Origin: Deltaproteobacteria bacterium
GTDB lineage: Bacteria > Desulfobacterota > Dissulfuribacteria > Dissulfuribacterales > UBA3076
Direction: 5' to 3'
DNA length: 7,649 nucleotides
Assembly (NCBI GenBank): GCA_021159445.1
Contig: JAGGRV010000417.1
Span: 1 to 7,649, forward strand
Positions 1 through 7,051 of this stretch are shown one piece after another. The number at the start of each line of letters is the position of its first letter. Position 1 is the first letter of the stretch. The notes below the pieces were generated by a model. The model did not search any database. It saw only the letters and a program-made list of their open reading frames with translations, and was not told the DNA's origin. Both the position numbers and the translations under genes were made by a program.

Positions 1-459
1 ACTGCCATCGCAGTGCCCAATATTATCAATTCGTTGCCTAATTATAGGTTAAAGGCGGCTGCGAGGGATGTAATCTCGAACTTCCAGAAGGCAAAGCTGG
101 AGGCAGTAAAAAGAAATAGAGATGTAGTAATTACTTTTGCTACCGGAGCTTACGCACCAAGCGGTCAGGTCGGGAGTTATCAGATATTTGTAGATGATAA
201 CCCTGCCAACGGGGCATTTGATGCGGGAGAGCACGTTCTGGCTCAGGTGAATATGCCTCGAAATGTATCCCTGTATGATGCAAATAATACGACCTTTACT
301 GGAGATACTACTGGCTATAATTCTAGAGGTCTGCCATGGAATAACAGATGGGGAAGTGTCGAAATCAGAAATAACAAATCCAGATATTATAAGGCGTCAC
401 TGTCCTCTGCAGGTCATGTCAGACTTCAAATTAGCAGTGACGGAATAAATTGGAACTAA
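1..459 (+). CDS. fimT: FimT/FimU (GspH)-family minor pilin, 5' end missing
   Basis: The gene starts before the window. The open frame runs from base 1 (T-A-I-A-V-P-N) to the TAA at 457-459, giving 152 visible residues; the GTG at 13 is internal. The first residues are the end of the hydrophobic prepilin helix (AIAVPNI). Next comes an amphipathic stretch (RLKAAARDVISNFQKAKLEAVKRN) typical of GspH/FimT pseudopilins, then a beta-rich globular domain with the family-like GYNSRGLP motif and a C-terminal SSAGHVRLQ strand. The role known for the family is a minor pilin of the priming complex that starts pilus assembly and bridges to PilV, PilW, PilX and PilY1 in the inner membrane. The loop around D66 (DDNPANGAFDAGE, bases 193-231) is Asp/Asn-rich and could bind a cation. 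The next gene, pilW, starts 5 bp downstream. FimT and FimU cannot be told apart from this fragment. Confidence 0.88.
   Translation, partial: TAIAVPNIINSLPNYRLKAAARDVISNFQKAKLEAVKRNRDVVITFATGAYAPSGQVGSYQIFVDDNPANGAFDAGEHVLAQVNMPRNVSLYDANNTTFTGDTTGYNSRGLPWNNRWGSVEIRNNKSRYYKASLSSAGHVRLQISSDGINWN
452..455 (+). promoter_or_regulatory. Likely ribosome binding site of pilW
   Basis: GGAA at 452-455 lies 9 bases before the ATG at 465, inside the last codons and stop of the preceding gene. This favours ATG 465 over the in-frame TTG at 450, which would lie on top of this site. Confidence 0.45.
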
Positions 460-464
460 AGTAT

Positions 465-1319
465 ATGCATAAGACAAAATATATCAGCCCAAATGGTTTT
501 ACCTTAATCGAACTCCTTGTTGCCATGGCCATCACCGGTATCGTGGCCGGCGCTATATTCACGGCATTTCAATCCCAACAGAAAAGCTATCTCATCCAGG
601 ACCAGATCACGGAAATGCAACAGAACCTCAGGGCAGCAATGGATATCATGGTCAGGGATATAAGGATGGCCGGATATTCACAAGGTGCTTCAGGATTTGG
701 AATAACGGCTATTTATCCCAGGGATAAAGACAATAATATGGATGTCACTATCACAGGTAATGGCGCCTTTGAATTCACAGCCGATTTTGATGATAACGGT
801 ACACTGAGTGGAGGTGAAACTCTTCTCTACCAATTGTATGGCAACGGTGCTCTATGTCTAAGAAGAACTCCAGGTGGTAGTGCCGTAGCAGAAAATATCG
901 AGGCCCTTGGTTTTGCCTATGCATTTGATGCGGATGGTGATGGTATCCTGGATACCTATAATGTTGGGGGAAACCAGCGAGTCATCTGGGCCGTTGATTC
1001 AGATGGGGACAATGATCTGGACCGGAACCTGGATACAAACAGTGATGGCAATATTGACGAGAATGACGGTCCGTTGCCCGGCGGAAATGGCCTTATAGCT
1101 GGTACCGCCATCGCCGATGTAGCCCCGCAGGATATACGCGCCGTGCGTATCTGGATGCTCGCAAGGACCGAACGCGGAGACAATGGATTCGTAAATACTC
1201 GTACTTATGTCATTGGAAATAAGGTAATAACTCCAAATACAGATGCCGATCCTGGTAATGATCACCTCCGCATGAGGCTTTTAACCTCAACAGTAAAGTG
1301 CAGAAACATGGGAATATGA
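465..1319 (+). CDS. pilW: Type IV pilus minor pilin PilW
   Basis: A 284-residue prepilin-like protein. The leader MHKTKYISPNG ends at G11 and is followed by FTLIELLVAM, so PilD cleavage would leave Phe1 and Glu5 (E16 of the precursor), then a hydrophobic helix and a helical stretch (about 40-75). The globular part has an IEALGFAYAFD segment and an IRAVRIWMLART strand, and ends with VKCRNMGI, all familiar from PilW of anaerobic proteobacteria. Two Asp-rich loops stand out: DADGDGILD (155-163) and the 178-201 stretch DSDGDNDLDRNLD followed by DTNSDGNID. Both have EF-hand-like or thrombospondin-3-like spacing. PilW is known as part of the minor-pilin tip complex with PilX and PilY1. ATG 465 is chosen because GGAA lies 9 bases upstream; a TTG at 450 is possible but gives an overlap and a poorer site. 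Its TGA overlaps the pilV start as ATGA. Confidence 0.92.
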   Translation: MHKTKYISPNGFTLIELLVAMAITGIVAGAIFTAFQSQQKSYLIQDQITEMQQNLRAAMDIMVRDIRMAGYSQGASGFGITAIYPRDKDNNMDVTITGNGAFEFTADFDDNGTLSGGETLLYQLYGNGALCLRRTPGGSAVAENIEALGFAYAFDADGDGILDTYNVGGNQRVIWAVDSDGDNDLDRNLDTNSDGNIDENDGPLPGGNGLIAGTAIADVAPQDIRAVRIWMLARTERGDNGFVNTRTYVIGNKVITPNTDADPGNDHLRMRLLTSTVKCRNMGI

Positions 1320-1801
1320 TTGACATGAATAGAGACGACCAAAGAGGCTTTAGCCTGATAGAAATATTGATAGCTATAACTGTATTTGCCATTGGAATAC
1401 TTGCAGTAGGCAATATGCAAATCACGGCCATCAAAGGTAATTCGTTTGCTAATGATCTTACAGAGGCGGTTACCTTGGCCCAGAGTAAAATGGAGGAGCT
1501 TATCTCGTTAAACTATAACGATCCCTTACTTGACGATGGTGATCTGGATGGGACGAATCAGGACCTTGATGATGATGGAATTGATGATGGCGGCAATGAC
1601 TTCGGATTGAACGATATAGGAAATGCTGATGGCAGTGAACAATATCAGGCCGTTGGGAATCTTCAATACAATATTTTTTGGAACATTGCCCCAGATGAAC
1701 CTACAACGGATACCAAAATTATCAGGGTCATTGTGACTTGGCGGTCTCACGGAGGATTGACAAGAAACGTCTCTTTCGATGCTGTAAAGGCGCGCATTTA
1801 A
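1316..1801 (+). CDS. pilV: Type IV pilus minor pilin PilV
   Basis: A 161-residue prepilin with leader MIDMNRDDQRG followed by FSLIEILIAI, giving Phe1 and Glu5 after cleavage at G11. The FAIGILAVGNMQ helix and the later TLAQSKMEELISL helix match PilV (compare the family's AxxLAQxxMExL). The C-terminal strand IIRVIVTWRSHGG is also typical. Residues about 73-106 form a very acidic insert (DDGDLDG, DLDDDGIDDGG, NADG) with calcium-loop-like spacing. The start is uncertain: ATG 1316 overlaps the pilW stop (ATGA) and suggests translational coupling; ATG 1325 gives an 8-residue leader and better spacing from GGGA at 1310-1313; GTG 1298 gives a long leader and is least likely. All three keep the same mature protein. 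In P. aeruginosa pilV precedes pilW; here the order is reversed. Confidence 0.91.
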   Translation: MIDMNRDDQRGFSLIEILIAITVFAIGILAVGNMQITAIKGNSFANDLTEAVTLAQSKMEELISLNYNDPLLDDGDLDGTNQDLDDDGIDDGGNDFGLNDIGNADGSEQYQAVGNLQYNIFWNIAPDEPTTDTKIIRVIVTWRSHGGLTRNVSFDAVKARI

Positions 1802-1820
1802 CTTGCTGAGGTTTCAGTAT

Positions 1821-1830
1821 AGGAGCAGGA
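1821..1830 (+). promoter_or_regulatory. Ribosome binding site of pilX
   Basis: The sequence AGGAGCAGGA contains two Shine-Dalgarno cores. AGGA at 1827-1830 lies 8 bases before ATG 1839, and AGGAG at 1821-1825 lies 13 bases before it. This decides for ATG 1839 rather than the in-frame TTG at 1803, whose upstream region has no such site. Confidence 0.75.
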
Positions 1831-1838
1831 CACAATCT

Positions 1839-2402
1839 ATGAAAAGGTCAATTTTATCTTTTAGAAACGAGGACGGATCCACATTAATCATCGCTATTTT
1901 GATACTATTATTGGGCACTCTGATTGGTATCTTTGCAATAAACACCTCGACCATCGAAATACAGATCTCAGGAAACGACAAATCCCACAAGATTGCTTTT
2001 TACGGTGCGGACAGCGGTGTATATACAGTCCCTAAAGTAATGTCTCCAATAATAGATGTAAAAGGCGATGCACTCCCTCTTTCCTCTGTCTTTACATTTA
2101 ATTTCGATACCAGTGGCGATAAGCTTTACAAAAAGATCGGAATTAATCCCGGTGCCAACATTCCACACATTCTGTTTGACCTCGGAAACAGCAACCATGT
2201 AGATGTGGGTATTGAAAAGCTACGCTCGATAAACCTAGTGGGCGGCGGCGCCGAATTTGCTGCTGCAAACGAAGGGGCTGGCGGCGGTGGACTGAAAGGT
2301 ATTTTTTACGGTCTCGATTCTAATTGTACCAGCCTTCAAAATTCAAGATCCAACGTATATGCACAGTATCTCAAGGTGACTGGTGCTGCAGGAGGTATGT
2401 AA
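1839..2402 (+). CDS. pilX: Type IV pilus minor pilin PilX
   Basis: A 187-residue protein of the PilX N-terminal family. The short basic leader MKRSILSFRNEDG (G13 is the likely PilD cut site) is followed by STLIIAILILLLGTLIGIFA. The post-helix stretch TSTIEIQISGNDKSHKIAFYGADSG matches the family pattern of a TT.E..ISGN motif followed by an A(F/Y).A(D/E)SG motif. Mature residue 5 is Ile, not the Glu found in PilW and PilV; I recall the same absence in PilX-type and GspK-type tip subunits. The remainder is beta-rich with a glycine-rich stretch (LVGGGAEFAAANEGAGGGGLKG), a single Cys (in LDSNCTS), and a C-terminal QYLKVTGAAGGM. In known systems PilX joins PilW and PilY1 at the pilus tip. The gene is separated from pilV by 37 bp and from pilY1 by only 2 bp. 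Confidence 0.87.
   Translation: MKRSILSFRNEDGSTLIIAILILLLGTLIGIFAINTSTIEIQISGNDKSHKIAFYGADSGVYTVPKVMSPIIDVKGDALPLSSVFTFNFDTSGDKLYKKIGINPGANIPHILFDLGNSNHVDVGIEKLRSINLVGGGAEFAAANEGAGGGGLKGIFYGLDSNCTSLQNSRSNVYAQYLKVTGAAGGM
2390..2396 (+). promoter_or_regulatory. Strong ribosome binding site of pilY1
   Basis: AGGAGGT, a full-consensus Shine-Dalgarno sequence, lies inside the last codons of pilX, 8 bases before ATG 2405. It fixes the pilY1 start at 2405, where a clean signal peptide begins, and rules out the in-frame TTG at 2324, which would give 27 extra non-signal residues. Confidence 0.85.
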
Positions 2403-2404
2403 AG

Positions 2405-5400
2405 ATGAAAAAGATAATACTATTATTAGTCATATATTCCCTATCTCTTTGTGCGGCTGGTGTTAAGCTGAATTATGCGGCTGAGCCAAGCATGATAGAT
2501 TACACAAGTTATCCCCTGTTTATGGCCGATACCGTTGCCCCTAATATTTTGATTATACTGGATAATTCAGGGAGCATGAATTTCAATGCCTATGGCCCTT
2601 GGCCAGGTGATGGAGGGACAGTAAATGACAGATTCATGGGTGAGCCTTATAGGAACATCCTCGATGTAAGGGTATCCCAAAATTATGACGACGCCGAAGA
2701 GCGTAAAAATGACGGTTATTCATACTATGAAAACAGTGATCTGGACCTGGGACGAGATATAGATAATGGTTACCACAACCAGATAATAGGAGTCAGATTT
2801 CAGAATATAAAGATCCCTCAAGGTGCGGATATTACAAATGCATACATAGAATTTGAAACTTATGCTGACTACGGGGGCAACCAAACCGATATCTCTTTGT
2901 CAATTAATGGAGAAACCAGTGATAGTGCAGCTCGCTTTGAAACAACTGATCACAACATCTCGGGCAGGACAACGACTACGGCCTCTGTAGATTGGGAGGT
3001 TAGTTCCTGGGATACCGTTGGGGAAACCCATCAATCTCCTGATCTAAAAGCCATTGTTCAGGAAATTGTAAACAGAGGAGGCTGGTCTGAAGGCAACTCC
3101 ATGGCCTTTATCATTACCAATCCTGGCGCAAACCCGGCTTCTGGACGTCGGGCCACAAGCCATGACGCAAACCCGGCTGCGGCCCCTCTGCTTCACATCG
3201 AGTTTAGGGGAGTCGGTTCAACAAAATACTATGGCTACTTTAATCCTGACTATTTTTATTACTGGAATACAAACAAATTTGATCACAAATATAAGAAGGT
3301 GGAATACGTTGGGGATCCTGCGGCCGGAGGGTATTGGAAGGTAGAAGATCTGAGTGGAATCTCCCATAACCTTTCTGATGCCGAGATAGCAACCGGTAAT
3401 CCCGCCACAGGGCTCTGGGATGGAAACTGGCTCAACTGGCTCTGTATGCGAAGAATTGATGTACTGAGGAAAGTCTTGATGGGTGGCAAGGCAACGTCCC
3501 GCACCGGTGGCGGGAATCAGGTCAATTATGGCGAAGATCCTGCCCAAAGCAATCGTACATTTATCAAGAGATTTGATTCCTCTATAGACTCAGCGGTTTC
3601 ACCATATGATGGGGACTTCTACTATGGCATGAAGGACGGAAATATTTATGTAGACGATGACAGCAGTCCTTTCAGCAGCGAAATTGATAACTTCATGATA
3701 AGAATTCAGAAGAACATCCTGTACGAGCCCCAAGACTTCCAAAATTATGACAGCGGTGATAACCTTGCAGGTATTCTCCAGAAGTATGGTGACAAGGCCA
3801 GGTGGGGGAATGAATTCTTCAATAACGGTACCGGCAATAACCAGAGCGGTGGACGTATCGCCGCTACCATCGGCACCAATATGGTGTCTCTTATAACCGA
3901 CCTTCAGAATACAGGATGTGACACATGGACTCCACTTGCTGAGGCATATTATGTGGCAATGCAGTACTTCAAGCAGGAGGATGTCCGGGCAGGCCTGGAT
4001 TACCCGAATAACGCCGTGCCCAATGCCAATCTGGGAGATGATCCTTACTGGAACGGAACCGAGTATGTTTATTGTGCCAAGAGTTTTGTTATTTTGTTGA
4101 CGGATGGCGCCTCCACAAAAGACAGCAAGATCCCAGGCTTCCTGAAAGATTTTGATGGAGACGGCGACAAAACAGCGTGTAACGAATCTGATGGGTCGAA
4201 CTGTGATTATGGATCTGGTGGAACCGACTATCTCGACGATGTGGCACTCTATGCCCGTACGACCGACCTGCGCGATGACCTCGAAGACGACCAGGGCCTT
4301 ATTTTGTATACGGTCTTCGCCTTGGCAGATGACGAAAATGCGAGGAAATTGTTAAAGGATGCCGCAAGAAACGGCGGATTTGAGGACCAAAACGGTGACG
4401 GGATACCTAACGGAGACTATAGTGATGCCCCGGAAAATCGAAGGGAATGGGACAAGGACGGAAACGGGATCCCGGATACCTATTTTGAGGCATCGGACGG
4501 ATATAAACTGGAAAGAGAACTTGGCAAGGCTATTACCGATATACTCGCTAAAGCGGCCTCAGGAACCGCTGTTTCTGTAATATCTACGTCCGGCCGGGGA
4601 GAAGGAAATCTGGTTCAGGCCTATTTCAAACCTGTAGTTATAACAGACACGGAAGAAATAAAATGGGTCGGCTACCTGCAGTCTCTGTGGCTGGATGATA
4701 GGGGCAATATACGGGAGGATACAGCCCAGGACTTAGGCCTCAACATCACTGAAGATAGAATAATCAAATATGTTGATGTCAATGGAGAAACCAAAGTTCA
4801 AAGGTATCCTGTTACTGCCGGCGAGCCGTATCCGGACCTCAATGCGACAACTCCTATAGATACCGTAGGGATGGAGGAGATGTCTCCACTATGGGAGGCC
4901 GGCAATCTTTTGGCCCAGAGGGATCCCGACGACAGAAAGATCTTTACCTATATCGACAAAGACAAGGATGGAGAAGTAGATGAGACAACTTTTGATCCAT
5001 TTGACAACCAAGGTGAGTTGGTGCGTTTCCAGACCGATGTGACCCAAATAAAGCCATACCTCGGAGTTAAGGACAACGTCCGGTGGGCTTATATAGGGGA
5101 CACGCCTGATAACAGGGCGGCAAATCTAATCAGTTACATAAGGGGCAAGGATTCCGGTTTCTCAGGGGATATCACAGATGTGAGGATCAGATCGCGAGAT
5201 ATCAACGGGAACGTATGGAAGCTGGGAGATATAATATATTCCACTCCAGCAGTGGTTGCAGCGCCAGCTGAAAACTACGATCTGCTCTATGGCGATGAAT
5301 CATATTACAATTATTATCGGGCGATGAAAGACAGGGAAACCGTAATATATGTGGGCGCCAACGATGGAATGTTGCATACCTTCACTTCCTGGAAATATGA

Positions 5401-7039
5401 TAGAAGCTCCCATGCTTTCAGCAAGCCGTCGTCTGCCGATATCACCGAACAGATCGGAGATGAACTGTGGGCATACATTCCCCAGTGTTTGTTGCCTCAT
5501 CTGAAATGGTATCCTTCAGAAGACTATACCCATGTGTATTATGTTGATATGAAACCCAAGGTCTTTGACGCAAAAATACTGCCAGATGATGCACATTACA
5601 CGGACGGGGATAACGAGGCAAACTGGGGTACTTTCCTATTGATAGGATTGAATTATGGGGGAAGACATATCTGGGCGGAAGGCGATTACGATGACGGAGC
5701 AGGTGAACCTGTTTCTGAAACCAGACATTTCTATCCTTCATATGCTTGCATGGACATCACCGATCCCAGAAATCCGGGACTCTTATGGGAAAGGACCTAT
5801 TCCGTGCCTGCAAGTCCTGCTGAAAACGCCTCAAACGAGACTGACCTCGGTCTGACCACATCCTATCCGTCAATCGTCAAGGTTGGAGAGAAGTGGTTTG
5901 CCGTTTTTGGTTCAGGTCCAACTGATTTTGATGGCAACAGCGATAGATGTGGACACATCTTTGTAGTGGACCTGGCGACTGGGGAACCGTACCGCAACGG
6001 AACGAATGACTGGCTTTTTGAGACCTCGGATCCCAGGGCATTTATGGCCTCTCCAACATCTCTGGACAAGAATATGAATTTTAATGTGGATGCCATATAT
6101 ATTGGTGAAACATTTGATCATGACAACGGAGCAGGTTTAGACTGGAAGGGTGCCTTGTACAAGGCGGCCATACCATGGAGATGTACTTCAGCAAACTCTA
6201 CAGATATTGTATATGGCGATATTCTCAATGGAACCTATTCTGATGTGCCGAATGATAACAGTCATCCCTGGAAATTGTCCAAGCTGTTTGAATCCCCTGG
6301 TCCCATTACAGCACCACCTGCTATCAGTGTAGACAACTTTGACAATGCGTGGATTTACTTTGGCACTGGCCGTTATTTCAGCCAAGATGACAAAACCAAT
6401 ACTGATCAGCAGTATCTCTTCGGAGTCAAGGACCCATTCTTCAATAAGGAACATGACACCGTTGATTGTACGTTTAATGACGGTTACTATCTCGATAACT
6501 CCAGCTACTTGACGCTGGGTGTAAGCGATCTCTTTGCATCAGATCCTTATTCGGTCGTTGCCGGAGGTACAGTCTATGAAAATACCAGTGTCTATGGATC
6601 TTTTGCCGATCTTAAATCAGCGGTCAGGCTGGAGGACGGATGGTACAAGTCACTGAGCCAGGGACCAAAGGAACGAAATTTGACAAAGCCGGCGATTGTA
6701 GGTGGCATTGTGCTGTCAACAACCTTTGTGCCGAATGCAGATATCTGCAAATTCGGGGGAAATAGTTACCTATACGGACTCTATTATCAGACAGGTACTG
6801 CATATTCCAGAAAGGTATTTGAAACAAATTCAACAGGGGAAATAGATGGCCAACAGAAGATCCTCGACGTTATCGATATGGGAGAAGGTATGGCTTCAAC
6901 TTCAAGTATACATGTCGGACGTCAGGAAGGGGGAAAGGTAAGCGTTTTTTCTCAAAAGAGCACCGGTTTTGTCGAAGGGATAAACATTACCCCGGCCCTC
7001 AATCCCAGAAGCGGCCTAAAATCTTGGATAGAGAAATAG
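2405..7039 (+). CDS. pilY1: Type IV pilus tip adhesin PilY1 with an interrupted VWA domain
   Basis: A 1544-residue exported protein. It has a signal peptide (MKKIILLLVIYSLSLC, probable cut near A25; no proper lipobox, since Leu precedes Cys16). A von Willebrand A domain begins with NILIILDNSGSM (MIDAS D53, S55, S57), continues with TPLAEA (T509) and ends with LLTDG (D567). The MIDAS parts are separated by about 450 residues: a beta-sandwich-like insert (about 86-267), then PilY1-typical sequence (YYGYFNPDYFYYW; GNWLNWLCMRRIDVLRKVLMGGK). C505 and C557 could form a disulfide. A linker with DxDG repeats (582, 661, 683) leads to SGTAVSV at about 719. The C-terminal propeller carries VWKLGDIIYSTP, VIYVGANDGMLHTF, LWAYIPQCLLPHL and FGTGRYF, and ends in SGLKSWIEK. 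The known role is a tip adhesin that promotes pilus extension and controls retraction, with calcium dependence in Pseudomonas. Candidate calcium loops lie at D851 and D1221. ATG 2405 is set by AGGAGGT. Confidence 0.95.
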   Translation: MKKIILLLVIYSLSLCAAGVKLNYAAEPSMIDYTSYPLFMADTVAPNILIILDNSGSMNFNAYGPWPGDGGTVNDRFMGEPYRNILDVRVSQNYDDAEERKNDGYSYYENSDLDLGRDIDNGYHNQIIGVRFQNIKIPQGADITNAYIEFETYADYGGNQTDISLSINGETSDSAARFETTDHNISGRTTTTASVDWEVSSWDTVGETHQSPDLKAIVQEIVNRGGWSEGNSMAFIITNPGANPASGRRATSHDANPAAAPLLHIEFRGVGSTKYYGYFNPDYFYYWNTNKFDHKYKKVEYVGDPAAGGYWKVEDLSGISHNLSDAEIATGNPATGLWDGNWLNWLCMRRIDVLRKVLMGGKATSRTGGGNQVNYGEDPAQSNRTFIKRFDSSIDSAVSPYDGDFYYGMKDGNIYVDDDSSPFSSEIDNFMIRIQKNILYEPQDFQNYDSGDNLAGILQKYGDKARWGNEFFNNGTGNNQSGGRIAATIGTNMVSLITDLQNTGCDTWTPLAEAYYVAMQYFKQEDVRAGLDYPNNAVPNANLGDDPYWNGTEYVYCAKSFVILLTDGASTKDSKIPGFLKDFDGDGDKTACNESDGSNCDYGSGGTDYLDDVALYARTTDLRDDLEDDQGLILYTVFALADDENARKLLKDAARNGGFEDQNGDGIPNGDYSDAPENRREWDKDGNGIPDTYFEASDGYKLERELGKAITDILAKAASGTAVSVISTSGRGEGNLVQAYFKPVVITDTEEIKWVGYLQSLWLDDRGNIREDTAQDLGLNITEDRIIKYVDVNGETKVQRYPVTAGEPYPDLNATTPIDTVGMEEMSPLWEAGNLLAQRDPDDRKIFTYIDKDKDGEVDETTFDPFDNQGELVRFQTDVTQIKPYLGVKDNVRWAYIGDTPDNRAANLISYIRGKDSGFSGDITDVRIRSRDINGNVWKLGDIIYSTPAVVAAPAENYDLLYGDESYYNYYRAMKDRETVIYVGANDGMLHTFTSWKYDRSSHAFSKPSSADITEQIGDELWAYIPQCLLPHLKWYPSEDYTHVYYVDMKPKVFDAKILPDDAHYTDGDNEANWGTFLLIGLNYGGRHIWAEGDYDDGAGEPVSETRHFYPSYACMDITDPRNPGLLWERTYSVPASPAENASNETDLGLTTSYPSIVKVGEKWFAVFGSGPTDFDGNSDRCGHIFVVDLATGEPYRNGTNDWLFETSDPRAFMASPTSLDKNMNFNVDAIYIGETFDHDNGAGLDWKGALYKAAIPWRCTSANSTDIVYGDILNGTYSDVPNDNSHPWKLSKLFESPGPITAPPAISVDNFDNAWIYFGTGRYFSQDDKTNTDQQYLFGVKDPFFNKEHDTVDCTFNDGYYLDNSSYLTLGVSDLFASDPYSVVAGGTVYENTSVYGSFADLKSAVRLEDGWYKSLSQGPKERNLTKPAIVGGIVLSTTFVPNADICKFGGNSYLYGLYYQTGTAYSRKVFETNSTGEIDGQQKILDVIDMGEGMASTSSIHVGRQEGGKVSVFSQKSTGFVEGINITPALNPRSGLKSWIEK
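2660..3208 (+). other. Beta-sandwich-like domain embedded in the PilY1 VWA region
   Basis: PilY1 residues about 86-267 read as a self-contained module. It starts with LDVRVSQNYDDAEE, then VGVRFQNIKIPQGADITNAY, TTTTASVDWEV, SPDLKAIVQEIVNRGGW (the QEIVNRGGW part at 219-227) and EGNSMAFIITN, and ends with AAPLLHIEF. The order and wording resemble an all-beta domain found in exported bacterial proteins, including extracellular enzymes and adhesins (the DNRLRE/CBM96-like group, named from memory). The motif series is: IPQGA.IT.AYI.F, then TT.SV.W....W, then QEIV.R.GW..GN, then R.A.S.D....APLL. The boundaries are estimated from motifs, not from a structure. Confidence 0.6.
3127..3178 (+). repeat. 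Pair of 13-bp direct repeats inside pilY1
   Basis: CGCAAACCCGGCT occurs at 3127-3139 and again at 3166-3178. The copies are 39 bp apart, so they are in phase and both encode (G/D)ANPA. They flank the loop GRRATSHD in the embedded PilY1 domain. This could be a small in-frame duplication. Confidence 0.7.
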
Positions 7040-7040
7040 T

Positions 7041-7046
7041 GAGGGA
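7041..7046 (+). promoter_or_regulatory. Ribosome binding site of the small exported-protein gene
   Basis: GAGGGA lies just after the pilY1 TAG and 5 bases before ATG 7052. It supports translation of the following short gene from the same message. Confidence 0.6.
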
Positions 7047-7051
7047 TTGAT

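Noticed and set aside
13..15. GTG as the start of the first gene
   Set aside because: The frame is open to base 1 and the residues before it (T-A-I-A) belong to the prepilin helix, so the gene begins upstream of the window.
2324..2404. 27-residue N-terminal extension of PilY1 from TTG 2324
   Set aside because: It overlaps the end of pilX, is not signal-like, and AGGAGGT at ideal spacing marks ATG 2405, where a clean signal peptide starts.
2441..2458. Lipoprotein signal in PilY1 at Cys16
   Set aside because: The residue before Cys16 is Leu; a lipobox needs a small residue (Gly, Ala or Ser) there.
3218..3547. 109-codon reverse-strand open frame opposite pilY1
   Set aside because: It lies fully antisense to strongly recognisable PilY1 sequence and has no family features; it is a shadow frame.
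5138..5152. RGD-type integrin motif in PilY1
   Set aside because: The sequence is YIRGKDSG, the PilY1-family (W/Y)IRG motif before the propeller, with Lys between Gly and Asp; it is not RGD.
5442..5741. 99-codon reverse-strand open frame opposite pilY1
   Set aside because: It is antisense to the conserved propeller and has no recognisable features; it is a shadow frame.
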